Below, one piece after another: positions 10,798-24,474 of a DNA stretch of 64,000 nt. The stretch is from Cheiracanthium punctorium. Lineage: Eukaryota > Arthropoda > Arachnida > Araneae > Cheiracanthiidae. Numbering within the stretch: the first letter of the stretch is position 1; each line of letters starts with the position of its first letter. The notes beneath the pieces were generated by a model that ran no database searches, was not told where the DNA came from, and saw only the letters and a program-made list of their open reading frames with translations. Where the stretch lies: the NCBI GenBank assembly GCA_038373885.1, contig JAWZYV010017493.1, positions 1,364,001 through 1,428,000 on the forward strand. Reading direction: 5' to 3'. The translations under genes were made by a program, and so were the position numbers.

Positions 10798-13700
10798 GTA
10801 AGATTTCCCTTTCTTCTTTTTTTTTCTTTTTAAAATCTCTCCTATTCCAGCAATAAGTACACTACAACATACCTCACGACAAAAAACCGATTCATAAAAT
10901 ATGACATGGTGTGGATATTAGAGAAAGATTTATTTTGTGATGATTGAGTTAAGAAATGAATAGCGTTATGGAGTCTTGAATAATTCACCAATGACTAAGA
11001 ACTAAAAGGATAATATTTAGAGATAATTTTGATCCAAACAGACATAAGTTGTATTACATGAGCAGAATATATGACCAGGAAAACATGCTCCTTATAAACA
11101 ATGAACGTGGATTCCGCATATCATGTCATATGAAGGATATCTGAAGGTAAATAGCATTTCCCTGATGATTGCTTGAAGACAAAAATGTAATAAAAGCCCG
11201 TTTCTCACAGTGCATGGCCAATGTAAGATTAGAGTCTTCAGATGACAATGAAAAATGGTTAAATGCGGACGTATGTTATGAAGGAAAAATGCAGGTATCA
11301 AAACAGATTTTATCGGAAAGGAATGAAGCCAGTATTAAAGTTATTTTACAATGGAATTTTAAATGGGATGGTGACAGTGATGATTGATTAATTCTGTTTT
11401 GTATTTGATTGCAGCTATCCGGGTTTTTTTACAATGCACAGCTTTAAACAGTAAAGAGTTTTTTAATATGATATTCTAAAATATTGATAAAAATGTAACT
11501 GACTGATCTAAGATGTATAAAATAGAATTAATTAAACATACTGTAGATTAACCATTAAGTAATATGCTTCTAAAGGATTAATATTTTAATATCACAGTCA
11601 TATTCACCATTGTCTTTGACTATTGATAGGTAACGGCGATTACACTATCTGGGAGAAGGTGAGGTGACTTTCATTGTTTTCCCCTAAATTCTATTCTAAA
11701 AGCATGCTTACAATCAAAGGGGGGGGGAGGAAAGCTTGTATGTGGAAGGGGAATCTTTACGCATATGTTTTTTGAAATAATTAAATAATTCTAATATCCT
11801 TTAAATTTTTTAAATTCATACAAAACACATACAACACTTTTCTCGCTTTACTTTTTACTCTTTTTGGAGTAGTGCTCAGTTTAACTGTTAATTTCTGAAG
11901 AATTTTTTATTTTAAAAAAATCGTGTGCGTACTTTTATATAGTAAAAATCAACAGCTGCTTTCGATTTTTTTCATAAGAAAAATTGAAAAGAAAACTCAG
12001 GTAGTCTCTTCTATTGAGACTACCGCGGGATATGTATTAACGTAGGTTTCCTTATCGTTTAGTTAGTTGTAAGGCTCCCGTTGAAAACTTATGAGCATAA
12101 TAAACAGTTTTATTTTCACGAAATATTTATTAACATGCTATATTGTGCTTTAATAAATATTACCGTGACAAATCTACTACTACCTCAATTTAAGTATTCA
12201 AAACCTTTAGTTCAAAACCGTGAAAAATATCATAATAAGTAATCTGGAGAAGCCATTTAGAATAGCACAAATTGATAATAGGTTGAGTTTATGAATTCTC
12301 CGCAGTTTTTATTTTATGATGCCACGTTTTTGAACCTCAGATATTTGAGTCAGTTTTCTGGTTAGTTCACACAATTAGCTTTCAAACGAACTAACATCGA
12401 AACTTACTAGGACGTTGAAAAAATGTATTTTCACCGGGCAGTTAGGGTGGAACATAATCCTGTGTTAAAATGTATTTCAATAGAATCATTTTAGCTTCAA
12501 GATACAATTAGAAACAGCTTACTCACGTGCCGCGGCAGAAAGTGAGCGAGTTAATGCAAAGGACTAGTCGAAGCTGGAAGGTAACTGCGCCCATCTATTG
12601 AAGACGTATTGTCATTTACTCGCCTCAGTGCCCACAGGTAGAGCTGACAATGTGTGTGCAAGCTGATTACAGCCAGAACGTGACCTATGAGTGTAATCTC
12701 GCGAACAACAGATCACAGAGCTGATGAGATGGGATGATGATATTGGATATTTCACCTTCCCTTTCTCTCTCTGATGTTTTCTGTTGTTTGTTTTGTAAGT
12801 AGGTGCAATTTATGGCAAGTTTCCTTTTTTTGTCGTTGTATGGTTGGGTAATTCACGTTATTCCTTAATGGAAATGTATTTTCGCACGTTTCTTCTCTCG
12901 GAGGCACACTTGTTCAGAGCTGATTAATGGATGTACGAATGAGGTGAAGCATGCACAATCGTAATCAAACTTTTTGGGTTTTTGTTTGTTTTCAGAGAAT
13001 TCTAGCCGGATTTCTGGGGGCACTTCCTCTGGATAATTACGACGTGGTGATTACGTTTTTCATACGAAATAAGATTAGAAAATTTTAATTGAAAGCGTGG
13101 TGATGAGGGATGCATTATGCTATAAACTGATATTATTACTATACCAATTCGAAAATTGAAGTTTATGACCTTGTTTTAATGTAATTCAGCCATCTTCTAC
13201 TAGACATCTTCTACTAGACTGCTTTGATAAGAAGTAGAATTCAATAAATTGCTTTTATTTATTCTTTTAAAATTAATTCCATTAATTTAAAATTAATTTC
13301 TTTTAAAATTAATTCTCTTAATTACCATTTTAATACATAACACGATAAATTATAAAAATTGCATGTGGTTGAAATTTTCGTCTTCGATTATACCCAGTTT
13401 AATTTTGGTCAATTTAATTAAAACGGCTTTTGTAACTAGTAGGACAGAATTGTTGTGCTAGTTTTCCAGGACTACATTGACTCAGGATTCTAAAGGACTT
13501 CCTTCAGCTTATCCAAAAAATTGCTGTCAGAGATTTAAAGTCGCCTCTTATTACAATCATCCCTTTTCAAACAAACACCTTTCACCAGTTCATGTTTAAT
13601 AAAACATAACCTAAACTTATATTTATTTTAATTTCTCTTAATTAAATGTAGATAATGTAGTGCTCGTAATTTTCTTTTTAAGATAGAATTGAGAAAAACA

Positions 13701-13954
13701 TTTCAAAAAACCCAAAAGACGTTGCTGTAGGGGAACATTTTGCTTTTTATAGCGGCCAAAATATTTTGTTTTAATTTATCCTCCTAAAAGACTAACATTA
13801 GTTTAGTGTAAAAATTTTGCTTTATTGTGCAGTATTAGCTTTTTCTAAAATTATTCACACCCCCAAAAAATTTTGTATCCTCCGATGTTAAATCGAATAA
13901 TTTAAAAATTAGTGCATTAATAAAGTGCACTCAGGGAGGTAGACAATAGTTACA

Positions 13955-13995
13955 ACGCTACCCCCCCCCCTGGATACGCCACTGTGTACTACGGG
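13955..13995. mobile_element. C-run transposon end, GTAGC/poly(G) type
   Basis: A run of ten C is followed by TGGATACGCCACTGTG. Read on the minus strand this is CAGTGGCGTATCCA followed by a G run, a transposon-end pattern that recurs in related form near 39403, 52555-52730 and 55260-55300. Confidence 0.4.
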
Positions 13996-14221
13996 GGTGA
14001 AGGATCTTCAATTAAACGCCTTTTTTACGTGTTATCATTAAAAAACCGACGTCCGCACTTATTTTTGTTTACGTGATATGAAACATCAAGACTAGCGAGA
14101 AGAAATCCAATTTTTAAAAATGTATAAATTACCTTAATTATACAGCTCTCGGTAATGAAGAAGAATTAATTTGACGGATTACTCACTATCTTTTCGTCGC
14201 GCAAGAGCACAAGCATGCTTT

Positions 14222-14244
14222 AAAAAAAAAAAAAAAAAAAAAAA
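14222..14244. repeat. Poly(A) run of 23
   Basis: Uninterrupted A run. ORFs across it on both strands are artefacts (poly-K or poly-F). Confidence 0.9.
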
Positions 14245-14684
14245 GGCGTCCTTGAAATGGAAGAAGCTTGGAAAAGGTGCGTGGAAAAATAGAAGTATTC
14301 GAATCTTTTGCCTGGTGTGTCACGATATGTTGAGTTCGCCTTTTAAGGGGTATTTGCTCATGCCGCAAGCATGACGCTGGCCTTTGAAGGCTGCCTTCCC
14401 TCGGGACTGCACTAGGAAGTATGAAATGCAAATGATCTGAAAATCCGGCTGATGAAATTTTCACCTGTCTGCTTAAGTTTATTGCTCGTTAATTATTATT
14501 TTTTTTTTCATCAAATTACGTATAGACATCGTGCATGTATGGCCGTTTAAAAGACACCTTCAGCTGTTTCAAAGTGAACTTCCTTTCCCTTTTCGAATTA
14601 TTTTGCTTACTTTTAAAAAAAAATCTTCATTCTTTTACAGTTTCTTCTTTTACAGTTCATTCTTTCGCGATTCACTTAATGATT

Positions 14685-14710
14685 AAAAAAAAAAAAAAAA
14701 AAAAAAAAAA
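14685..14710. repeat. Poly(A) run of 26
   Basis: Uninterrupted A run with no recognisable retroposon body upstream. Confidence 0.9.
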
Positions 14711-16284
14711 GGAATCCTAGCATCATGGTCTCACATATATTTCAATACTTTTTAGTACATCTGGGAAAAGAAATATATTAAATTTTGAGAATGTGTGAAA
14801 GCTTATACTCAACAGAAAATTGTTTGAACGCTTAAACAACTTAATTTTCAAAACTGCATTCGTATAAATCAAGGAAGTAATATAGTTACACGTAGGCTAC
14901 AGCGATCACTTAAAATATTTTTATATTGCCAAAATTCAATTATTTCAATCCGATTCGTATTAAAGTTTTAATTAATGCTTCAAGCTAAATATTTATTTTA
15001 CATATACGTTGTTAATAACTTCCCAATAATAGCCATCTAATAATCAGATAATTTTTTACAATAAATCTACTTTAGTGGCACTAGATTACCGCTTTCGCTA
15101 CAAAAATATAAATATTTTGCATGTTCAAAGAAAAGGTAGCAGAATTTCTTTGAAAAAATATACTGGACAACTTTGATAATAATGTGACACTTTGATAATT
15201 CGGGAACACATAGTTCACTGCAGTCTAAGGTTATCTCATATTCAGATCTAGTTTGAAATCTAGTTTGTGGTCAGCAAATCTGACGTTCACTGAAATTAGG
15301 GCTTCAGCAGAGGGTAAAACGTAATCTGCTGGTTTCATTTCATAATGAGTTCACAAATCAGTTTCAATTAGATTTTTCTTCATTTTGTGTCCGTTTTTTT
15401 TTTTTTTCCAAATTGATCTCGAAACAAATGGTTTACTTATTTATGTATTTAATTTTATGTTTTATTTATTTACCTTTTCATTTACGATTCTAGATATGTT
15501 ATTAGTTAGTTTCATTTTAAACATCATTTTTGGAATGAGGAGGAAAGAGCTATTATTTTTCTGATTTGTAAATTTCTATTTTTGTATTTTTTAATACAAT
15601 GTATCTTAAAAGAAAGTACGTACTTTTCCAAAATTGGACATTTTATTTAAAAAATTAAATCTTTAACTTGATAACCTCATAGTTGTTTCCAAAAGTATTT
15701 GTAATTCTTTGAATAGATTTGATATTTGTAAGGATATTCGTAGAAATAGTAGTATATCAAAGCTATAAATGTTAAGAACCTACTTTAAAGTGCTTCAATA
15801 TCTTTTTAAATAAAGTGTTAATCTAGTCAAAGCAATAAAAAAAGTACAAATTATTAATCAATAATCATTACAAATGCTAAATAAATAATTACAAAAAAAT
15901 TGCACTTGTGTATTCATTTAAGTTTAACTCTTTTATTTCGGTAGACGACAAACAAAATTTTTTTTACGAATGGTATGTATAATCTAAGCTAATATGCATA
16001 GTAAATTACAATTTTCGCGTTTAAGCTTTCTTCTTACAATTAAAAATCGGAAAAGTGCAAAAGGCTATATTGTTACTTTCTAATGAGCATTTTATATATG
16101 TGTGTGCTTTGGTTAATTATAACCCTAGAAAAATAAATGCCACTCCTGCAACTAAATTATGATAATCAAGGTCGAGGTTAAATATCTGTTTTAAAACAAA
16201 TCATTAGCATACTTAGAAGTAAGTAACAAAATGTAACAGTGAAATACAATTAATTCACGGTAATAAACTACATCTTTATAATTT

Positions 16285-16306
16285 TTGTTTTGTTTTGTTT
16301 TGTTTG
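16285..16306. repeat. (TTTTG)n microsatellite
   Basis: Four to five units of the pentanucleotide. Confidence 0.85.
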
Positions 16307-16821
16307 TATCCAGAAAATTTCTCAAATTTCGGCCATTTCAACTGTGGCATTTCTGAATGTTTCAAAAATTATTAATTTGTGCTTTTTCTTTGGTATTTTA
16401 ATTTCGGTTAATATTATAAAAATTGAACTTATACAAACAATAATAATAAATCATTTCACCAGAAGTTTTGTTTTCTTTTTTTTTTTCAATTCTTACGGAA
16501 TACATTTTACATTTTGAACATACCAGCTAACGCACTCTTCTATCACACTTTGCAAATCTTGATGTGCCAATCCCATGCCGTTTTGAAAAAACCAGGAAAA
16601 CAATTTGAACATTAACTGCTTTATTCACTTAGTATGGCAGTTTATTTATTAGATTTTTTTAACCTGTGACTGTGCAACTTAGCCCCTTACTGAAAGTCTA
16701 TATCGAAAAATTGTAAATTAAATAATTAGGAAAGATTTAGGGTTTGAAACATCATCTTCTTATAGCACTATACGAATAACTTGCAAATTTTGTTTTCAAT
16801 ATTTTAACATACCAAGATTAG

Positions 16822-17035
16822 CCGCTCGGGTTGTATAGTTAATAGAGAACGATTCTATCACACCACGTGTCCGGGTCCTATTCATGGCATAGGCTAGGCC
16901 TCTTCATAGGAGGCAACGCTTGTCCACCTTTTAGGTGCCTCCATAATAAAGTGACCCGTGCTTCCGATCTACTAGTAGCCAGTGCCTATAAACGGCTAAT
17001 TCCCACCATTAGAGAAAAAAATAGGAAGCTGATCA
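16822..17035 (+). repeat. tRNA-derived SINE, family B
   Basis: It shares with the copies near 19909 and 41814 a GCCG-start head, AGAACGATTCTATCAC, a decayed B box (CCGGGTCCTATTC), a CATAGGAGGCAACGCTTGTCC segment, GGTGCCTCC, and a 3' part reading CCAGTGCCTATAAACGGCTA. An A-rich tail follows. Confidence 0.75.
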
Positions 17036-18455
17036 GCTCAAAGGTACGATATATTTTCAGATTTTATAATTTATAATTTGCCTTAATCTACTATTTAAAA
17101 ACACGCTGATGCACTAAAAATCAAATCAGATTACGTTAAAAATAACCAATCTCTTTAATGAAAAATTGCATTATTTTTCATAAAATACTCTCGAGCACTC
17201 TTAATCGATCTAGTCTTTTTTGTTCTCGATTTCTTTTAAAAAGCTGTTTTGTAAAACCCTAAAAGAGCATTTGCCTTTAACTCATATAACAATGCATTCA
17301 ATAAAAGAACCTTTTGCTTTATAACAATTTACCTATTGCCAAACCACAAGTGTTTCTGAAGTCCAATTCATCATTGCCGCAGCATGCTCTCCAAGGAAAC
17401 AGAAGTAAAAGTTAACTGAATACAAGATTTAAATCCCTCAATCACTCACTAAAAGTTACGTTCAGAAGAATTGAAATGGTTAATTCGGATTATTATGTAT
17501 TCATAATATTCACGGGGTTCTTCTAAAGCCATTCATCTTCTATTAGAAGTAAGCGTTTCTGATTCACAAGTAAAAATAACAATTTACTCATTCAAACGTG
17601 TGGAAAGTACACTAGCTGTGTATTTATTTTTCATTAAAAATATCCATTGCCGGATTTCGTTTTCTGATTTTAGTAAAAATAATATTTAGATATGATTTCA
17701 TTTTAGCTGGCGTGCTCTGCCTTTAAGCTTTGTTTATTGGGATCAGTCGTGCTCACAAACATTAAGAAACTGTATATATGAAATAGCAATCATATTTAGA
17801 TACTTCAGACATTGAGCATGGACGTGTTTCATTATTACTTGTCATGGCCTTTTATAAATGAAAGTATATCACGATTTATTAACAATAGTTCTGGAAAGTA
17901 CAGGAAATACATCATCTAAATCCCGTTGTTTGTTTTCATCCAGAGCTTCTATGTACTGTTGTGCACGACGTACATTGCACGAAGACGTTTCGATAACAGT
18001 AAAAGCCGCCCATCTTAAGCAAAGTCATAGAAATATGCATACCATAAAAATGTTTTAACATAAATTGAAGCAGAAAAACAAATCGTGTCAAAAACAGCAA
18101 TTATAAAAAATTTTTCAATGTAATCTTAATCCATGGTTCAGAAAAAGTAAAAGTTTATTTATTTTAAACTCGTCAGAAATGTCTGCGTAACACCGAGGAA
18201 CAGTTTAGAATCGCACAAAGTGAGAAGGTGAAGTGAATTTTGTGGCAATGTTTATCAATCTGACATAATTTTTAATTTATGGAGTAACCTTTTCGTTCCA
18301 TTTAAAAAAGACTAGGTAATTCACTTGGTAAAACTTAGTAAGTTCACCCAATTAGTTTTTTAATGAAGTAACATTGACACTTAGAACGACGCTGAAAAAA
18401 AATTACATAGGACCGCTACATAGGACTGTTCTCGAAAAATCTAATTCTACGTTAA

Positions 18456-18687
18456 CCCTTTGAGGCACAATCCTTTCCCAATGATGAAAAAAAGGCAGCC
18501 GTTGCCATCGCTCGACTTAACTACCAGGAAGATGGCGGACGATCGAAACGTTCATCGCGTGCCACAGATCTACAGACCTTTTTGACGACAGCAGGCTGTG
18601 CCGTCCGCCATCTTGCTGGTAGTTAAGTCGAGCGATGGCAACGGCTGCCCTTTTTTCAGCATTGGGAAAGGGTTGCGCCTCAAAGGG
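18456..18687. mobile_element. TTAA foldback MITE, symmetrical short copy
   Basis: TTAA at 18452-18455 precedes CCCTTTGAGGCACAATCC. The right end is the inverted GCGCCTCAAAGGG followed by TAAA, a damaged TTAA. Both termini are the same end type, unlike the full copies, and the extension region is missing. Arms 18456-18543 and 18599-18687 are inverted copies; the right arm lacks the loop-proximal segment. Confidence 0.85.
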
Positions 18688-19054
18688 TAAAAAGGTTATC
18701 CGCCCAAGGCGCAACCTCCCCTTGTAGGCAGATGCCCTCAAGCAGACTTGCTATAACACAAAAGCACTTGACAATTTAGCTATACAATAAAGCAGTTATG
18801 CAAATAAGGGATCGCACAGTCTCACGGTGGGTCCAAAAAATCTGTGCGTGCGACTAAAAAGTTCATTTGTTTCCGCGATTTTGAAAGATATGAAAAGTAT
18901 AGTGGCACCAAATTTTTGTCGGTGCCAGTAAATGGATCCTATTTGCACCCTTGCAATAAATTTACCCAATTCTCTCCTGTTTCTCTGGAGTAAAAATGAA
19001 AAACTTCAGTAATTCCAGAATCTGATTGCAGTTCGTTGCTAAAACAGTGAAAGT

Positions 19055-19057
19055 TTA

Positions 19058-19100
<43 letters not shown>
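19055..19100. repeat. (TTA)n then (TTTA)n microsatellite
   Basis: A compound run that changes from a three-base to a four-base unit at about 19072. Confidence 0.9.
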
Positions 19101-19101
<1 letters not shown>

Positions 19102-19908
19102 GAAATTCCCTTTCGTTATTACTTTGTCAACCGCGGCACGTGTACTAAGATAAAGAATGCTTCGGGATAATGCAAACGAGCAACATGAAAACAAACAAAA
19201 AGATAAAGCTAGGTATTTTAGCAGAACAACGCCTTTGTGGATAATGCACTGATCATTACTATTCCACGTGCGTATGAGACTTGAGGTTACCATTCGTATG
19301 CAGGAACGGAAGGAAGAGGACGTGAACCGGCATATTTGTCTACAGGTATAGAGTAAATTAGGTGTACATTTAGTTTTAATTAGCAGACAGTTGTTGGAAT
19401 CAAAGATGTATTAGTTAGCTTTAGGTCATTACAGAGGCAGGTGTTAAGGCAGTCTAGTTTCTTTTTATTCCTCTCAATCTTATTTTACTGAACAATTTAT
19501 AGGCTTTTTACCACATGAACTTTTCTGCTGATTCTACAAAATACTTTAATTTTGTAATTGTTAAATTTTAATTAAATTAATTTATTAAATTTGAAAATTT
19601 AATGCATTTCACCAATCAAAACAATAACCTCTCTATGTATTTATGTAAATAACAAATTATTCTTTATTACTAGTAACTTTAGTGAGAAAGCCAAATTATT
19701 TTATTGACTTTTTTTAAATATTTTTTAGTATATATAAGAATACGCACAGAACACTTATTAAACGTATTCGGAGGTTGAGGTAATTGTGAGAAAAATGATT
19801 AAAAAATAATTTAAATGATAAAACTTCGACATGAAATTAATAATGTATTTTACATAATAGCTATTTGAAATATTTTCAAAGCAGCGGCAATTATAAAACT
19901 AACACCAT

Positions 19909-20128
19909 AGGCCGCATAGATGGTGCAGTGACTTAAGAACCATTCTATCACGCCTTGGATCCGGGTTCGAACACCGGTTTGAGAATGGATGTTAACTTGT
20001 CCGTCCCTTCATAGGGTTAACACTTGTCACCCACTGGATGCCCCCATAATAAAATTGCCACAATACCTTCCGATAGGTGTAGTGGACAATGTCTAATCGG
20101 CAAGTGATCGCACGTTGAATTAAAAAAA
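19909..20128 (+). repeat. tRNA-derived SINE, family B, best head
   Basis: The head contains ATGGTGCAGTGACTTAAGAA (A-box region) and a perfect B-box core GGTTCGAAC in CCGGGTTCGAACACCGG. The body has TCCGTCCCTTCATAGG, GGATGCCCCCATAATAAAAT and CGATAGGTGTAGTGGACAATG. It ends in an A run. It is the least damaged family B head together with the copy at 41814. Confidence 0.8.
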
Positions 20129-20904
20129 AAAAACTAGCAAGATTTTTTTTTAATCAACTAAAGGATTCAACAGTTACTTCAGTAAGTCATTTGGCGTAAA
20201 GGCAGAATTTGCGAGACGTGCAAATTCATATTCAAAATTTTGCTTTTAAGTGGTCATGATTAAATCATAGTTTTTTTTTTAATATGATGTAATTATGACC
20301 TACTGTGATACGTAATAAGATGAGACAGTCTCACTGAAAAGAAACCATATGCCTTCATCTTAAATCATTTTAAAAATATTAAGTAAATTATTTTAAATAT
20401 TTTATTTATTTCTTATTTAAAATAATAAATTATAAAATGTAAATTCGGTTAATGATTATTTTCAAAATATTTTCATACTGAAAAATTATTAATTAGGCCT
20501 CAGAGACATCAAATTTAATTTTAACATTTAAAAACTATACCATAACAGATATATCTCAATAGTATGCATTTTAGTCATTTTTTCCCCAAAAAGGACCCAT
20601 TTTCTTTTACATTGCCGAGTTTTCGGGGACTTCTTTTTTTAAGGACTTTTTATAAAGCTTTCAAGCTTTAATTAAAACTTCTACGCCCTTGTGTTTAGAT
20701 TTATAAATAATTTCATTTTCGTATAATGTTATTAAAAATAACCCAGAAAATTCAACAAAGGGTTACCAAATAGTTAACCTTATAAGTACTTGGAACTTAC
20801 AAACATACAAAATTTCTTTTAAGTGTCAGTTTTAGGATATTAAAATCTTACAAAATCCTGTCACGAATATAAACTAGCATTTGTTGTCTTTTACATTGTT
20901 TTAA

Positions 20905-21229
20905 TTCTTTGACGCGCGAACCATCTTTTTTCAGCGCTTTCACTGCTAGTCTTAATAAAATATAATTAAATAGTCACGACGCTGGAAAAGTGCAGCCGTT
21001 GCCATCGATCCATTTAGCTACCAACAACAAAAGGTCGATCAAGCTCATCTGTCGCCATAGAGATAAAGAAGTTTTCTGACACTAAGAAATATGAAAATTA
21101 TTAAAATGTACAGGAAAGTTTCCTGTCAGGAACAGTAAATTTTCCTGCTTCCAGTACAATTTTTCAGCTTTGGGCAGTCTGTCCAGTTGGTCTTCTATAT
21201 TGATGTGAAAATGCTTGCGCTTCAAAGCA
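20905..21229 (+). mobile_element. TTAA foldback MITE, old subfamily
   Basis: Flanked by TTAA at 20901-20904 and 21230-21233. The left end reads TTCTTTGACGCGCGAACC and the right end is GCTTGCGCTTCAAAGCA. The middle has TGCAGCCGTTGCCATCG and a ACCAACAACA segment. It matches the older subfamily seen at 372, 37617 and 46491. Confidence 0.75.
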
Positions 21230-23405
21230 TTAAGAAGAAACTAAGAATGTATTTTTAGGCATATTAGTTTTTCTATTAACATTTTCATGACAATATTGCA
21301 AATGGCAATCGAAGAGTCCGTCAGTCACATTTCCTGTTGTTAATCTGTTTCCATCTAATTAAAAGCTTTTCTGCCAATTCTTTATAACTGCTAACTTTTA
21401 CTGTAATGCACACAAAAGAAATTATAAAACCAGCGCGAGCACACTTCTCTAAAAAAAAAAAAAAAACAGCGAATCTTAAGAAATATGAAAATTATTAAAA
21501 TGTATGTTGGGTATAATGCATAAACCATGATTATCATATTTTCGAGGTGTTCATGAATATTCTATTGGCGAACTATTACATCTAAGTTATAATATTATGC
21601 GCGCCTTTCTTCGTCCTGAGAATATTCTGTTAAAAAAAAGAAAGTTTTGTACTTTGTTTTTCTAAATAAAAAATTAACAGGAAAACTTAAATCCTTTGCG
21701 TTTAAAAAAAGGTTTGTATTTTAAAATTTGTATATAATAGGGATGTACGTACAAAGAATTAGAGAATTTGTGTACTTTATTGAATTATATTATTGCGATA
21801 GTTTCTAATTTTCCATTAATGTATAAATAGTTTAATCTTAGATTTAAAATTTTGCTGAACTGATAGCCATTAGACTTCCGAACATAGTTTACAAATGCGT
21901 GCTTAAAACTTATTTTAATAACTAATTGGAATAAAAAGTCGTGGTCTATAGTATCCATGATTCACGATCATCAAGTAAACATCAAACTATAATTTATTTA
22001 ACTATTATTAAATAGCTTTACTTGTTATCGTTATGTTATTTGATAAAGTGTAGTCCAGGAGAAAAGTGTAGAGTTAAAAAATTTAATTCTTCTAACTGCT
22101 TATGTCTAGTTTATTTCAATGTTTTGCTAATTATATAATTTTTGGCTGTTTAGATTGTCCTATTTGGGGTCAGACTGCAATTAAGTATATCATATTACAA
22201 ATATTTAATCTGTTATGCATTTTCTTTGTGTGCATTAATACGCGGAATACTATTATTTTTATGGATACACCCAATATATGTCTATAGTATGTAAGCATAC
22301 AAGTAAGAATATGACATTCCTGTAAACAAACAAAAAGAGAGAAAGATTAACATTCTAATTGCTACACAATTTTTAAATGTGAAAAACAAAATCATCCCAT
22401 ATTCGTTCGTTCATTCTTTTCTGGTAATATACAATATTCAATTTCCCATAATTTTCATCGAATCTTCAATTTCTTATAATTACATTTAGGTGCCGTAGTA
22501 ATTTAATTATAAATTAGCATATATCAGAAATAAAAGCCAAGATTCAGTTTTAAGGCACATTACTTGAAGACGTTCCAAACCATCTGCATCCAGGAAGTAT
22601 TACAGACTTGCATATTCAGTGCACATGGAATGCCTGATTCTACTGAATTCATTAGCTGTAAAAACTATATAGAATATAGTGGGGGGGAGGGGAGAGAAAA
22701 AGTAATTGTAAACGAAAAACTACTTTATCAAGAGTAAAGGTCCGTGGCATTTAATGAAAAATGCTAACAGGTTCGGCATCTTCCCTTTAATACATTCTTA
22801 ACGATTTTTCCTGTTCCAAAAAAAGTTCCTTACCTCATCGTAAAGGATATCTTTTAAGCTGACCACCGTAATAAGTGAAAACGGCAATTAGAAATTGAAA
22901 AGCTTGAAAATCCAGCATCGCTGGTTACTTAATTGACTTAACGGTTTTATCAGAAATTCTGTATAAACTCGTTTTATAAAATTTATATTTGTGTTTTAAC
23001 AGCGGATTCAATTTTTATATTAAATGTCATTTCTAAAGGCATACATTTTAATATTTAAAATGATTAATTTGCAATAATTTCACTATTAATTAATAATTTA
23101 AATACCGTTTGAAATGGGAGTTAAAAGAACACTTTAAGTTGACATAAACGCGTGAACCTATCTTGAATTTGTCCATAATTTGTCTATACGGATGTTCAGG
23201 ACTTGTCCATATGAATGTTCAGAGCTTCCCCGTCCCATAAGATCATCATGGAAGCCTTATTGTGCTATCGGGAGAAGTTATGGGCTTAGTATGGAAAAGA
23301 CTTTGACGACTCAGTAAGTGCATAACTGGTCCAGATGTTCGTTTGGACATTTTCTGGGCAAGTTTGTACTGTATGGGTGGAGTGAGCAAATATTAAATAA
23401 ATAAT

Positions 23406-23625
23406 TCGGGGGAACTGGTGGCTTAGAGGAAAAGAGCCTGTCCTCCTGTTCACTAACCGCTTAAACGTACTGTCGTGGGCTCAATTCCGACTCACTCCCT
23501 GGTTGTTTAAATTTGCTTTCTCAATGCTAGTGAAAACTGTCATTGCGTAGTCCCCTTTATTTGACGGGGATTTATAAGCGGATTATTGAACACAGTAAAA
23601 CAAATCCTACTAAATAGTTACACTG
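23406..23625 (+). repeat. tRNA-like SINE, family D
   Basis: An A-box-like TGGTGGCTTAGAGG at about 23417 and a B-box-like GGGCTCAATTCC about 50 bases later, followed by CGACTCACTCCCTGG and a body ending near AGTAAAACAAATCC. No second copy of this type was seen in the window, so family status rests on the promoter boxes. Confidence 0.55.
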
Positions 23626-24251
23626 ATCACTGACTCACTTTCTAACAGTTCCGTGCAACCTGCTCCAAGATAAAACTTTTACCGCCCATGCTCCAAGAAG
23701 ATTAAAAAGTTCAAAAAGATTAAAAAGCACAAATGTGTAATAACATCAACACCGTTTAAACGATCCGCATGAAAATTTTTATAATTATGTATAAAATTAT
23801 AGAAAACAATCTGCTCACTTTAAAAAACTTAAAATCCACCCTTTCCCTCATCTTTAAGCAATGTTTCGCTCTTTTCAGTTATATTTTATTTCCGAGAGTT
23901 AAAAAAAAAAGTTAACCATTTGTGTGACAAAATTAACTGTTTCAAGTGATCTTAACGTCCTATTTGAAGTCATGATCATCAGGTTTTGAAGGGGAAATTG
24001 CGCTTTCAGTTCGTTTTAAACAGCTTTTCCAGATAACTTTGTTTAATTTTTTCATTAAAGTGATCGTTCCAATGATTAAAATGCAGCTTCCTGGAGCAAT
24101 TTAATGTAACCAGAAATAACCATTAGTACCGGAATAATTGTAGCAATCTTCAGTTTATCTCTTTCATCGCTGAAGAGTGAGGCAATTACTCTTCTTCGAA
24201 TTCTGCTAGTGCCACTCACCCACAACCCTCACCCAACCCCCCCCCCCCACA

Positions 24252-24474
24252 ACGCTGGATAGATTGCCCAATGCTGAAAAAAGGGCAGCCGTTGCCATCG
24301 CTCGACTTAACTACCAGCAAGATGGCGGACGATCGAAACGTTCTAGAAAAGGGTCTCTAGATCTGTGGCACGCGATGAACCTTTAGGTCATCCGCCATCT
24401 TGCTGGTAGTTAAGTCGAGCGATGGCAACGGCTGCCCTTTTTCCAGCATTGGGAAAGGATTGCGCCTCAAAGGG
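24252..24474. mobile_element. TTAA foldback MITE, partial young copy
   Basis: It begins inside the element at GCTGGATAGATTGCCCAATG, missing the extension and left terminus. It has both arms with AAGATGGCGG and its inverse, and ends in GCGCCTCAAAGGG at 24474. The following ATAA replaces TTAA. A C run directly upstream (24238-24248) marks the breakpoint. Confidence 0.8.

Noticed and set aside
11169..11387. 72-codon ORF resembling the WLNxD region of Tigger/jerky-type transposases
   Set aside because: The likeness is limited to a short tryptophan-leucine motif; no inverted ends or other transposase motifs were found around it.
12000..12024. Small hairpin GGTAGTCTC..GAGACTACC
   Set aside because: A nine-base stem is expected to occur by chance in a window of this size.
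19965..19990. Perfect B box as part of a functional tRNA gene
   Set aside because: No complete cloverleaf could be laid out and the body continues as a dispersed SINE; the same applies to 7289 and 41867.
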